DNA of 9,176 nucleotides. It comes from Myxococcales bacterium (GTDB taxonomy: Bacteria; Myxococcota_A; Polyangia; Polyangiales; Polyangiaceae). Below are positions 1 through 6,397 of the stretch, in pieces. The position numbers were made by a program, and so were the translations under genes. The stretch spans positions 1-9,176 of the forward strand of contig JANYHY010000192.1 in assembly GCA_025362165.1 (NCBI GenBank), given 5' to 3'. The notes beneath the pieces are model-generated. The model was given only the letters and a program-made list of their open reading frames with translations. It made no database searches and was not told the DNA's origin. The number at the start of each line of letters is the position of its first letter. The first letter of the stretch is position 1.

Positions 1-10
1 GCCATCTATC

Positions 11-27
11 CGCCGGAACAACCGGCG
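11..27. other. short GC-rich hairpin
   Basis: CGCCGG (11-16) and CCGGCG (22-27) form a perfect 6-bp stem around the loop AACAA. It lies just left of the larger inverted repeat at 31-130. It may belong to the 3' end region of a gene outside the window, but no T-tract follows it, so I do not call it a terminator. Confidence 0.5.
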
Positions 28-30
28 AGC

Positions 31-130
31 GCGCGGTGCTTTTCCCTGGGCCGGCCGACCATGTCGTGCACGCCATAGTGAAACGACCCCAGGCCTTCAG
101 TGTCGGCCGGCCCAGGGAAAAGTACTGCGC
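31..130. repeat. long inverted repeat, 29-nt arms
   Basis: The arms at 31-59 and 102-130 are reverse complements at 27 of 29 positions. The inner 21 (39-59 and 102-122) are a perfect match, with a core of TTTTCCCTGGGCCGGCCGAC. The spacer (60-101, 42 nt) contains the small palindrome CGTGCACG at 65-72. With one gap, the pairing can extend a few more bases outward (CGGCGA on the left, TCGCCG on the right). As RNA it would be a very stable hairpin. As DNA it could be a miniature mobile element, a REP-like repeat or a bidirectional transcription barrier. It sits about 85 bp upstream of the first gene, and nothing around it identifies its family. Confidence 0.75.
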
Positions 131-215
131 GTCGCCGAGCCACCACCCACCACCCCGATAGGTGCCCCAACCAACCCATTGACGCGGGGGCCCTCGTGGC
201 CATCTTCTAGCCAAC

Positions 216-893
216 GTGTGTCCGCACTGCCGCCAGAACGCGCCGATCGTGTATCGCGGCTTGGCAGCGTATTGCACGGCTTGCGACAAGCCGCGGCTGC
301 CGCTCACCCAGCGCAGCCTCAACATGGCGGGACAGCCTTCGCAAATCGGCGGCACGCTCGCGCGCGTGATGGGCTGGCTCGTCCTCGCGGGCGGCGCGTT
401 TCTCGCGCTCGCGCTCTTCGGCGTGTTCATCGCGATCTTCCCAGAGAGCTTCGCGGGCTACGTGATCGGTGGCGGCGCAGGCGTCGCGACGGCGCTCATC
501 AGCTGGTTGCTCCTGCGCGGCGGCAAGACCTTGCAGGCCTCTGGTGTAGACGATCAGAAATCCGCTCGCGTTCAGGCCATCTTCGCGATGGCCACGATGC
601 GCGGAGGTATCGTGAAGGCACCCGAGGTCGCGACAGCTCTGCAGCTCAGCGTGGAGGCGGCGGACGAGCTGCTCACGGATCTGGCGAAGACTCGCTCCGA
701 GCACGTCTCGCTCGAGATCGACGATCAGGGCGGCGTCTACTATCGCGTGGACCCCTCGGGCCAGGTGCGAATGCGCGTCTATGACGCCATGCCAGGCGCG
801 CGCGTGCGCGTAGACTCACCCGTCGAGGAGCCCGTGCTCGAGGGAGAGATCGTCGAGGACCCTCGGCGGTCGCGACGCCAAGCCCAACGCTGA
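216..893 (+). CDS. zinc-ribbon, two-TM protein with putative winged-helix tail
   Basis: A 225-residue protein of unknown function. The start is the GTG at 216; no ATG or TTG lies between the in-frame stop at 180-182 and this codon, and starting here puts a CPHC knuckle at residues 2-5. A second CTAC knuckle at 20-23 completes a four-cysteine zinc ribbon, a common N-terminal tag of bacterial membrane proteins. Two hydrophobic segments (about 51-75 and 79-101) predict a membrane hairpin. The cytosolic part (about 115-178) reads like a small winged-helix domain, with an A-P-E-V-A-T-A-L-Q-L-S helix-turn-helix-like stretch followed by a beta wing around Y175-Y176. The tail is acidic, then basic at the end. 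Only 13 nt separate it from the outer-membrane gene downstream, so the two are probably co-transcribed. No clear ribosome binding site is visible. The coding call is firm; the function is not known. Confidence 0.8.
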   Translation: MCPHCRQNAPIVYRGLAAYCTACDKPRLPLTQRSLNMAGQPSQIGGTLARVMGWLVLAGGAFLALALFGVFIAIFPESFAGYVIGGGAGVATALISWLLLRGGKTLQASGVDDQKSARVQAIFAMATMRGGIVKAPEVATALQLSVEAADELLTDLAKTRSEHVSLEIDDQGGVYYRVDPSGQVRMRVYDAMPGARVRVDSPVEEPVLEGEIVEDPRRSRRQAQR

Positions 894-906
894 GTATGCT
901 CGCCGT

Positions 907-2397
907 GTGCGCACACTCGCACTCGTACTTGGGAGTCTCTCTTTCGCAGGGAGCGCTCTCGCTCAGGACTCTGCGCGGAACCTCCCGACGGGAGGCCGCT
1001 CGGTGCTCATGGGCAACACCGGCATCGCGCTCGGCAGAGATGGCTCCGCGCCGTTCTTGAATCCGGCGACGATCGTCGAGATCGACGACACGCAGCTGGC
1101 GTTCTCCGTGAACCTCTATCGGCTCACGTTCACCAACTTCAGCGACTTCTATCAGCCGCGCGCACCAGACGCGCCGTTCGGAGGCTTGCGCCTCGACACA
1201 CGAAGCACGCTCGACACGTCGTTCGACGCGCTACCGACGACGCTGTGTCTCTTCTTCACGGTGGGAAAAGGCGGCGATCTCTCGGAAGACAAGGCCCGCG
1301 CCGGGCGACAGAAGATCGCGATTTGCTTTGGGCAGACGGTGGTGGACGACTTCATCCTGACGGCGTCGTCGGTCGCGGGGACCACGCCTACGCTCACCAC
1401 AGTCGAGTCGATCTCCGCGAGTGAGCGCTTGCGCAAGGCGTCGCTCGGGCCGACGTACGGAGTGCACCTCACGGACGCGTTCGCGATCGGCGCATCGCTC
1501 CACGGAACCTTGACCAACCGGCGCACACAATGGCGCGCGACCTCGCTGAGCGCCGATCCGCAAAACAAGGCGATCAGCACGTCGTTGGTCGACGACGCCG
1601 TGGGGACCTCGTTCGAGATCACGAGCATCCTCGGCGCGACCTATCGGGCGAGCCCGCTGACGCTCGGTCTGTCAGTCAGCTTGCCAGCGGTCCACATCTA
1701 TGGAGTGTCACGCCTGTCGTCGGCGAGCCAAGTGACCGGCACTGGCACCACAGACAACACGCAGACCTACAACGCGAGCGGCACCTTCTCGTCGACTCCT
1801 CCGATGCGAATCGACTTGGGCGCGGGGCTCTCGTTCTCTCGCACGACGCTGGAGCTCGACGTCGGCGTCTCGGTCCCGTGGCCGCAGGCCTACGACACGA
1901 CGCTGCACGGCACGCAGAGCAGCGTGAGCAACGGGCAAGCGCTCATCAAGCCTTTGGATCAAGACTTCGTCGCGCCCGCGCGCGCGGCCATCGGCATCGC
2001 CGCGGGCTTCGAGCACAGATTCTCGCAGTCGTTCGGCGTGCTCGGCGGCGCGAGCGGCGACGTCTCCGTGGCACCCAACGACGCGCTCACCTCGACTCCG
2101 TTTCACGACTATCCCGCGCGTCAAAACCGATTAACGGCGAGCGTGGGATTCGGCTCGTACGGCGGCGCCACGGAGCTGCTCGTAGGGACGGAGCTGTCTT
2201 ATGGCTTCGGCAAGCGCTACGCCCCGGACATCTACTCGCTCAGTCCTTCGTTCTCGGTGGTCGACACGCAGACGTTCGCCGCGATGCTCGTGATCTCTGG
2301 CGCGGCTAATTTCCAGACACTTCAGCGCGCGATCGACACCGTGCGACAGGTGGTCACTCCGAAGAAAGACCCAGAGCCCCCGAACGAACCCAAGTAG
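907..2397 (+). CDS. secreted OmpP1/FadL-like outer-membrane beta-barrel protein
   Basis: A 496-residue exported protein. The GTG start at 907 gives a clean signal peptide: Arg at residue 2, a hydrophobic core at 3-15, and an S-A-L-A cleavage site with processing predicted before Gln20. The mature N-terminus carries the motif GRSVLMGNTGIALGRDGSAP followed by FLNPA (about 30-54). That motif resembles the 'G-x-x-x-A-x-x-D-x-A-x-x-x-N-P-A' start of the OmpP1/FadL and PorV-like barrel families. The rest alternates polar and hydrophobic residues, is rich in Ser/Thr/Gly, and has no cysteine-rich or catalytic signature, as expected for a 14-strand barrel. The C-terminus extends past the last likely strand into a Pro/Lys/Glu-rich tail. 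FadL members take up hydrophobic compounds, but the substrate here cannot be read. It follows the zinc-ribbon gene by 13 nt and converges on the reductase gene with a 13-nt gap. Confidence 0.75.
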   Translation: MRTLALVLGSLSFAGSALAQDSARNLPTGGRSVLMGNTGIALGRDGSAPFLNPATIVEIDDTQLAFSVNLYRLTFTNFSDFYQPRAPDAPFGGLRLDTRSTLDTSFDALPTTLCLFFTVGKGGDLSEDKARAGRQKIAICFGQTVVDDFILTASSVAGTTPTLTTVESISASERLRKASLGPTYGVHLTDAFAIGASLHGTLTNRRTQWRATSLSADPQNKAISTSLVDDAVGTSFEITSILGATYRASPLTLGLSVSLPAVHIYGVSRLSSASQVTGTGTTDNTQTYNASGTFSSTPPMRIDLGAGLSFSRTTLELDVGVSVPWPQAYDTTLHGTQSSVSNGQALIKPLDQDFVAPARAAIGIAAGFEHRFSQSFGVLGGASGDVSVAPNDALTSTPFHDYPARQNRLTASVGFGSYGGATELLVGTELSYGFGKRYAPDIYSLSPSFSVVDTQTFAAMLVISGAANFQTLQRAIDTVRQVVTPKKDPEPPNEPK

Positions 2398-2410
2398 AGA
2401 AGTCCCCCGC

Positions 2411-3424
2411 TCAGGGCACCAACAGCACTTTGCCTTTGGCCTTTCGGTCATGCAGATATTGGTGCGCCGCCGCGGCCTCCGCGAACGGAAATGTCTTGTC
2501 CACGCGCGGATCCAATTGGCCATTATCGAACATGGCAATCAGCTCTTCGAATTGAGGAATCAACAAATCTAGTTGGTCCATGAGGGCGAGCATGTTCGTG
2601 CCGCTCACCGTACGGTTGGTCTCCATGAGCTGCATGGGGCTCCACTTCGGCACTCTCATGAAGGCCATCGCCGCGCGGAAGATGCTGCGCTTCTCACCGC
2701 CCACTGCCGCCGAGAATCCGAAGCAGACGAGCCGCCCGGCGGGGGCGAGGAGCGAGAAGCCGTCCGTCCACGACCGACCGCCAACGGGATCGAGCACCAG
2801 ATCCACGCCCCTGTCGCCGACGATCGCGCGCACTTGGGGTACGAGCTCTCCGGCTGCGTCGACGCAGTGCTGTACACCGAGCGACCTCAAGAACTCATGC
2901 TTGTTGGCGGAAGCGATCCCGATGATCTCGCAGTCGCGCGTCTTGGCGATTTGGATCGCGGCGAGCCCAACGCCGCCTGCGGCAGAGTGGATGAGCACCC
3001 TGGATTTGCGGCGCAAGTTGCCATTGCCCAACATCATGTGATGCGCGGTGATCGAGACGACAGGGAGCGCTGCTGCTTGCTCGAACGTCATCTTGGCCGG
3101 CATCTTCAGCACGTTGCTCGCGGGCAAGACGATGCAGTCCGTGTATCCGCCGAAGCGCGGCATCCCGAACACGCGCTCTCCGATCGACAACCCAACGACG
3201 CCCTCACCCAACTGGTCAATCTCGCCCGAGACCTCGTATCCGATGACACAAGGAGGTTTGGGCGCCTCCGGATAGAGGCCCATACGCGCCATCAAGTCGG
3301 CGAAATTGATCCCGGCCGCTTTGACTCGAATGCGAACTTGTCCCTCCCCGGCGACGGGATCGTCCGACTCTTTGACTTGGAGGACCTCTGGAGCGCCGTG
3401 ACGCGTGATGACGACTTGCCTCAC
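2411..3424 (-). CDS. VAT1-like NADPH:quinone reductase (MDR superfamily)
   Basis: A 337-residue zinc-free medium-chain dehydrogenase/reductase. Members reduce quinones or enones with NADPH in the cytosol; the exact substrate is unknown here. The N-terminal GroES-like domain carries GINFADLMARMGLYP (38-52) and GYEVSGEI (62-69), very close to the vertebrate VAT-1 homolog and quinone-oxidoreductase branch. The Rossmann domain has the nucleotide motif AAGGVG (148-153), then LDPVGG (211-216). The C-terminus reads F-P-F-A-E-A and ends KGKVLLVP, typical for the family, as is the length. The structural zinc cysteines of alcohol dehydrogenases are absent. The start is GTG at 3424, and the sequence GTGA at 3421-3424 overlaps the stop of the upstream gene, so translation is probably coupled. 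It is the last gene of the rtcB operon, and its stop faces the barrel gene tail to tail. Confidence 0.92.
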   Translation of the reverse strand: MRQVVITRHGAPEVLQVKESDDPVAGEGQVRIRVKAAGINFADLMARMGLYPEAPKPPCVIGYEVSGEIDQLGEGVVGLSIGERVFGMPRFGGYTDCIVLPASNVLKMPAKMTFEQAAALPVVSITAHHMMLGNGNLRRKSRVLIHSAAGGVGLAAIQIAKTRDCEIIGIASANKHEFLRSLGVQHCVDAAGELVPQVRAIVGDRGVDLVLDPVGGRSWTDGFSLLAPAGRLVCFGFSAAVGGEKRSIFRAAMAFMRVPKWSPMQLMETNRTVSGTNMLALMDQLDLLIPQFEELIAMFDNGQLDPRVDKTFPFAEAAAAHQYLHDRKAKGKVLLVP

Positions 3425-4449
3425 CGCCCAGCCTTGGTCATCGCGGGCTTTCGATGCACGCGTCGCGTTTCGTCTATTTCGTTATTGTCCTCTTCGAAGC
3501 TAATCGGGATATCGACTCCCTTCGCGGTCGCGGTCGCGCCGGGCTTCTTCGATGAGGACGGCATCGCGTAAGGGCCAGTCTCATCCAAGTCGGTATCGCT
3601 AGGAGCGGGCGGGGGAGCGACGGACGGCTTCTTGGTGATCTCGGGGTCGGGCAGGTTGTTCGCCGACATCGCCGCGAGCGCGGCCTGCGCGATCCCGACA
3701 GCGGGCGTCTCGGTGACGATCGTGGCGGCCTCTGGCGGGTCGGTCTTTTCGGCGGCCTTCTCGGGTGTTGGTGTCAATCCGACTTTGATAGCGAGCGCGT
3801 CCAACAATCCAATCAACGAGTCATTGTTCGTCTTGGCGATCAGCTTGTCCCAGCCGATTGCTTGCAATAACCCCTTATCGGTTCCGTCTTGGGAGGCGTG
3901 AACTTGCTTGATCCACGCGGAGAGGTCCTCTTTGCCAAGGGCCTCGCTGACGACGTCCGTGCCTTTGTGCGTCTTGGACTCGAGGTGTGCGAACATCCAA
4001 GCGGCGTCGAACAATCCCAAATCATATGCGGCGACTAGCGCCTTCGAGAGCGCCGCTTTGGTGAGCCCGCCCGCGCGCCAGAACGACCACCACTCGGCGA
4101 GCGGCACCCAAGCGATCGTGATCGCCGCCGAGAGCCCCTCTTCGAACGCCGCGGGCGAGAGGTCCGTGGCGATGAGCGCGTCCGACACGACCGACGCGAC
4201 CTTCTCGTCGCTGTCGCGCAGCGCCGCCTTGCTCCCACGGATCCCCCAGCCGCTGATCACGGGACCTCTCACGTCCTTCGGCACGTGACTGAAGATCCGA
4301 TCTTGCGGCGTCGTCTCCGATTGAGTGAAAAAGTGTGCGACGAATTGCTGCGCCGTCTTCACTCGCCCTTCAGGGGTGCGCCGGTGCTCCTCCACCGTGA
4401 GACAAAAGCGAGTGAGCGCCGCTTGGAGATCGTTGCGCGGAGGTGCCAT
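3421..4449 (-). CDS. uncharacterised helical protein with disordered C-terminal tail
   Basis: A 342-residue protein I do not recognise. The ATG at 4449 is chosen because the open frame further upstream runs antisense-like into rtcB and reads as low-quality Ser/Arg-rich sequence. A GTG two codons earlier (4455) is an alternative. Residues 1-225 look mostly helical, with an aromatic patch (AWVPLAEWWSFWRAGG, 113-128) and A-W-M-F-A-H-L (149-155), but no catalytic motif or membrane segment. Residues 227-342 are low-complexity and probably disordered: Pro/Ala/Thr/Lys-rich, then an acidic stretch (FEEDNNEIDE, 318-327) and a basic end. The gene sits 22 nt after rtcB and overlaps the VAT1-like gene by 4 nt, so it is part of one operon. 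A link to RNA repair is only suggested by position. No signal peptide is visible, so it is probably cytosolic. Confidence 0.8.
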   Translation of the reverse strand: MAPPRNDLQAALTRFCLTVEEHRRTPEGRVKTAQQFVAHFFTQSETTPQDRIFSHVPKDVRGPVISGWGIRGSKAALRDSDEKVASVVSDALIATDLSPAAFEEGLSAAITIAWVPLAEWWSFWRAGGLTKAALSKALVAAYDLGLFDAAWMFAHLESKTHKGTDVVSEALGKEDLSAWIKQVHASQDGTDKGLLQAIGWDKLIAKTNNDSLIGLLDALAIKVGLTPTPEKAAEKTDPPEAATIVTETPAVGIAQAALAAMSANNLPDPEITKKPSVAPPPAPSDTDLDETGPYAMPSSSKKPGATATAKGVDIPISFEEDNNEIDETRRVHRKPAMTKAGR

Positions 4450-4471
4450 TCGCACGAGCGTATCGTAAGTT

Positions 4472-5878
4472 TCAGTCCATGCCTTTGATATTGGCGACCG
4501 GATAGAGGCGATTCGCGACGCGCGCGATCCCCTCGTTTTCGAGCACCGCGAGCACTGAATCGAGATCTTTGTAGACGCGCCCACACTCGTCCAGAGGAGT
4601 GCGCTTGGTGTTCGTCGCGATGCCTTGTATGCGGATGCCGCTGAAGCTCCGCGAGACATGGCGCATCTCGGCGTCGATGGCGTCGTGGTCCTTCTCGAGT
4701 GTGCGCTTCGCGACGCCGCGCGCGAGCAAGCGCCCCGAGCCGTGATTGACGGACAGGCCGCTCTTGGACGCATCCGCACACGCGAAAAGGATCGCCGCGC
4801 CGTCCAGCATGGATCCAGGGATCAAACATGGGTGCCCAGTGTCCTCCCACTTCGTGCCCGCGAGCTCCGGGTGGCCCGCCGGGAACGCGCGAGTCGCGCC
4901 CTTGCGGTGCACGAAGCCCCGCGACACCGTCCCATCCGGCAGAGTGATGGACTCTGCTTGAACGAGGTTGTGAGATATTTCGTAGTAGATCTCACCGCGC
5001 ACCTTGAACACGCGTTCGAGCGCGTCAGACACGCACTCCGCGATCATGTGCCGATTCGCTATTGCGTAGTTGGCTGCGCTGTTGTGATGAGCCCAATACG
5101 ATTTGCCAAGCGGCTCGTCCGCATACAACCAGCTCTCTTCCCGGCGGTTGCTAGACAATCCGCGCAGCCGCGCCCCCTCGTAGAAGAAGTGATTGGCGGT
5201 CTGCCACCCGTAGCCGCGCGAGCCGCAGTGGACCATGACCCATACCTCGCCGGTGTCCTTGTCCACCTGCATCTCGATGAAGTGGTTCCCTCCGCCGACA
5301 GAGCCGAGCTGTGCGATCACTTTGCGTCGCGCGCGATCGATCAAGTCGAGATCAACGTCGTCGGCTACTTCGATGAACTGGCGCTCGCACACCTCCGCGC
5401 GGACACCGAGCGCGCGTGCGCCGTGGCGTAAAATAGCCTCCGCCTTGCGCTCCGCGATCTTCGGCATGAGCCGAGGTCGCTTGCTGCCGATGCCTGTCGC
5501 GACGCGCAGCTCCACCTCTTGGATGAAGCGGTCGCGTACTTCGATATCTACCAAGTCCGCCGCCGAGATACCGGGCACGCGCATGTAGATGACACCGCAA
5601 GAGATGTCATATCCCGAGCCCGCCTGCAGGATGGTGTTGTCCGTGACGATGACCGAGCCGACAGGCACCCCGAAGCCGACGTGCGCGTCCGGCATGAGAT
5701 AAGCGCCAATCACTCCTTCATAAGAAGCAGCGCTCGCGACCTGTCGCCAGAGAGACTCTTCACTCTGCATGAACAGGCTCTCTGAAAAATAGGCGTGCAC
5801 GTCCGTCTTCATCTTCGCCGTGCGCGGCAAGACGTAGTGGTTGTCGCTGACCTTGGTAGTTGCGGCCTTGAAGCTCAT
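4472..5878 (-). CDS. rtcB: RtcB-family RNA 3'-phosphate ligase
   Basis: A 468-residue RtcB. The family seals RNA 2',3'-cyclic or 3'-phosphate ends to 5'-OH ends using GTP and Mn2+, in tRNA splicing or repair of cleaved tRNA and rRNA. All core motifs are visible: MPDAHVGFGVPVGSV (62-76), GYDISCG with metal ligands D91 and C94, GGGNHF (H199), HCGSRG (H217), ISHNL (H303), HRKGATRA (324-331), NHGSGR with the probable guanylylated H379, and the C-terminal R-V-Y-K-D-L-D...N-I-K-G. Ligand roles are assigned by analogy to Escherichia coli and Pyrococcus enzymes. It is about 60 residues longer than E. coli RtcB. The ATG at 5878 is chosen because the family begins near here and the upstream open frame (to 6199) crosses the tRNA-Asp gene. 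No strong ribosome binding site is seen. There is no rtcA, archease or sigma54 regulator rtcR in the window. It is the first gene of a three-gene operon and is divergent from the tRNA array. Confidence 0.95.
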   Translation of the reverse strand: MSFKAATTKVSDNHYVLPRTAKMKTDVHAYFSESLFMQSEESLWRQVASAASYEGVIGAYLMPDAHVGFGVPVGSVIVTDNTILQAGSGYDISCGVIYMRVPGISAADLVDIEVRDRFIQEVELRVATGIGSKRPRLMPKIAERKAEAILRHGARALGVRAEVCERQFIEVADDVDLDLIDRARRKVIAQLGSVGGGNHFIEMQVDKDTGEVWVMVHCGSRGYGWQTANHFFYEGARLRGLSSNRREESWLYADEPLGKSYWAHHNSAANYAIANRHMIAECVSDALERVFKVRGEIYYEISHNLVQAESITLPDGTVSRGFVHRKGATRAFPAGHPELAGTKWEDTGHPCLIPGSMLDGAAILFACADASKSGLSVNHGSGRLLARGVAKRTLEKDHDAIDAEMRHVSRSFSGIRIQGIATNTKRTPLDECGRVYKDLDSVLAVLENEGIARVANRLYPVANIKGMD

Positions 5879-5973
5879 CGTGGGTGACTTTGACGCGTCG
5901 GCGTTTTGCTCCTGACCAACATAACTCTTCGTCAGGTCACGGCATCGAGGCGCGTCCGTCGTCCTTGAAATGA
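5879..5973. other. divergent intergenic region between rtcB and the tRNA array
   Basis: These 95 bp separate the rtcB start (- strand) from tRNA-Asp (+ strand), so promoters for both should lie here or overlap the neighbours. CCTGAC (5911-5916) and GTCAGG (5931-5936) form a 6-bp stem with a 14-nt loop, a possible operator or leader hairpin. I find no convincing sigma70 pair on either strand and no sigma54 -24/-12 element of the kind that drives E. coli rtcBA. Confidence 0.4.
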
Positions 5974-6045
5974 GCCTCTTGATGCGACGAGTGTCGCAGC
6001 CCCGCTGTCTACGAGGTGAGACGGGTGCGAGTCCCGTAAGAGGCG
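5974..6045 (+). tRNA. tRNA-Asp(GTC), non-canonical D- and T-loops
   Basis: The cloverleaf can be read base by base. Acceptor GCCTCTT (5974-5980) pairs perfectly with AAGAGGC (6038-6044), and the discriminator G73 at 6045 is the one expected for Asp. CCA is not encoded. The D-arm is a 6-bp stem, TGCGAC/GTCGCA, closed by only four bases, GAGT (5989-5992). The anticodon stem CCCCG/CGAGG has one C-A mismatch; the loop CTGTCTA (6005-6011) carries anticodon GTC at 6007-6009. The variable loop is TGAG, and the T-stem ACGGG/CCCGT is perfect. The T-loop is TGCGAGT instead of TTCRANT, so position 55 is G. T37 is also unusual. The standard G18-G19 pair is absent from the D-loop. It may be a divergent but functional tRNA or a tRNA-like RNA. 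It starts 95 bp from rtcB on the other strand. Confidence 0.75.
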
Positions 6046-6046
6046 C

Positions 6047-6140
6047 GAGGCCGTAGCTCAGGTACGAGAGCGCCGTGGGGCCGCCTGAGGGTAGCCCCAC
6101 AAAAACGGAGACGCCGGTGGAAGCCCGGTCGGCCTCACCA
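6047..6140 (+). ncRNA. tRNA-like RNA with long insertion in the anticodon arm
   Basis: This starts one base after tRNA-Asp. Acceptor GAGGCCG (6047-6053) pairs perfectly with CGGCCTC (6130-6136), followed by A73 and an encoded CCA (6138-6140). T8-A9 are present. The D-arm is GCTC-AGGTACGA-GAGC (6056-6071) and the T-arm is GCCGG-TGGAAGC-CCGGT (6113-6129), with a non-canonical loop. The space for the anticodon arm (6073-6108) is 36 nt instead of 17. Its ends pair (CCGT with ACGG) and its centre forms a stable hairpin, GTGGGGC (6076-6082) with GCCCCAC (6094-6100), around a 12-nt loop. An A-rich stretch (AAAAA, 6101-6105) lies on the 3' side. No 7-nt loop with T33 and an anticodon can be drawn without removing about 19 nt. 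It may be a tRNA carrying a small intron, or a tRNA mimic that never decodes. Group I introns are much longer, so that explanation is excluded. Confidence 0.6.
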
Positions 6141-6161
6141 ACAGCACTGCTGCCGCAGGTC

Positions 6162-6249
6162 GCGATTTTGGGCCTCTTCAGACGGTCATCCGTCCTCACG
6201 TACAGTAGTACGTTCCGGGCGGATGCCCGCCGAATAGGCCCAAACTCGC
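6162..6249 (+). ncRNA. cloverleaf-like four-way-junction RNA with three tetraloop hairpins
   Basis: The closing stem GCGATTTTGGGCCT (6162-6175) pairs with AGGCCCAAACTCGC (6236-6249) over 14 positions with one T-C mismatch. Inside are three perfect hairpins, each with a four-base loop. They are GACGG-TCAT-CCGTC (6181-6194), ACGTAC-AGTA-GTACGT (6198-6213) and CGGGC-GGAT-GCCCG (6216-6229). The layout mimics a tRNA cloverleaf (acceptor, D, anticodon and T arms in order), but there is no 7-nt anticodon loop, no T-loop consensus and a 6-nt linker before the acceptor 3' strand. The strand is assumed from the flanking tRNAs, because the pairing is nearly symmetric. It does not match the core boxes of integron attC sites. 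I know no named RNA family with this outline. Confidence 0.55.
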
Positions 6250-6304
6250 TTACTGCGACACCAGTGCTGGCGCTGGGTCTGTGGCGCTAGTTGCCAGTTG
6301 TTTT

Positions 6305-6376
6305 GAGCTGATTCTCCGATGAGGAGCGTGGTCTGCAAAACCGCGCGGGAGGGTTTGACTCCCTCTCGGCTCTCCA
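6305..6376 (+). tRNA. tRNA-Cys(GCA) with shortened D-loop
   Basis: Acceptor GAGCTGA (6305-6311) pairs with TCGGCTC (6366-6372) with one wobble pair. U73, the Cys identity base, and an encoded CCA (6374-6376) follow. The D-arm is CTCC-GATGA-GGAG (6314-6326), with a 5-nt loop that lacks the GG dinucleotide. Anticodon stem GTGGT/ACCGC holds the loop CTGCAAA, with GCA at 6335-6337. The variable loop is GCGG. T-arm GAGGG-TTTGACT-CCCTC (6349-6365) has T in place of the near-invariant C56. G34-C35-A36 together with U73 make the Cys identity convincing. Housekeeping tRNA-Cys is usually a single-copy gene with a normal elbow, so this may be an extra, specialised copy. It is the last RNA gene before the small lipoprotein ORF. 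Confidence 0.82.
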
Positions 6377-6385
6377 AGGGAACTC

Positions 6386-6390
6386 GGAGG
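6386..6390 (+). promoter_or_regulatory. Shine-Dalgarno GGAGG setting the GTG start at 6398
   Basis: GGAGG lies 7 nt before GTG at 6398, an ideal spacing, and this decides the start over the ATG at 6413. CTCG (6383-6386) and CGAG (6393-6396) can pair around it, which places part of the site in a small hairpin. Confidence 0.55.
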
Positions 6391-6397
6391 CTCGAGA

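Noticed and set aside
2573..3571. Plus-strand ORF of 332 codons opposite the reductase gene, and similar long ORFs opposite rtcB and the barrel gene.
   Set aside because: They are antisense frames kept open by high GC. Their translations are His/Arg/Asp-rich without domains, while the opposite strand has clear family motifs.
6047..6140. Group I intron in a tRNA.
   Set aside because: The extra sequence is only about 19 nt, far below the size of a group I catalytic core.
4780..6199. Upstream extensions of the rtcB frame (to 6199) and of the 342-residue protein's frame (to 4779).
   Set aside because: The rtcB extension crosses tRNA-Asp and the tRNA-like element on the other strand, and family members begin near the ATG at 5878. 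The other extension overlaps rtcB and reads as Ser/Arg-rich antisense sequence; the ATG at 4449 restores normal composition.
6162..6249. Integron attC site.
   Set aside because: The outer arms lack the conserved GTTRRRY/RYYYAAC boxes, no integrase is present, and three internal hairpins are not expected in attC.
6250..6304. Repeat TGGCGCT (6268-6274 and 6282-6288) and an ACTG/CAGT enclosing stem before tRNA-Cys, possibly another tRNA-like fold.
   Set aside because: I could not draw a consistent cloverleaf or a stable single hairpin; the repeats are short enough for chance in GC-rich DNA.
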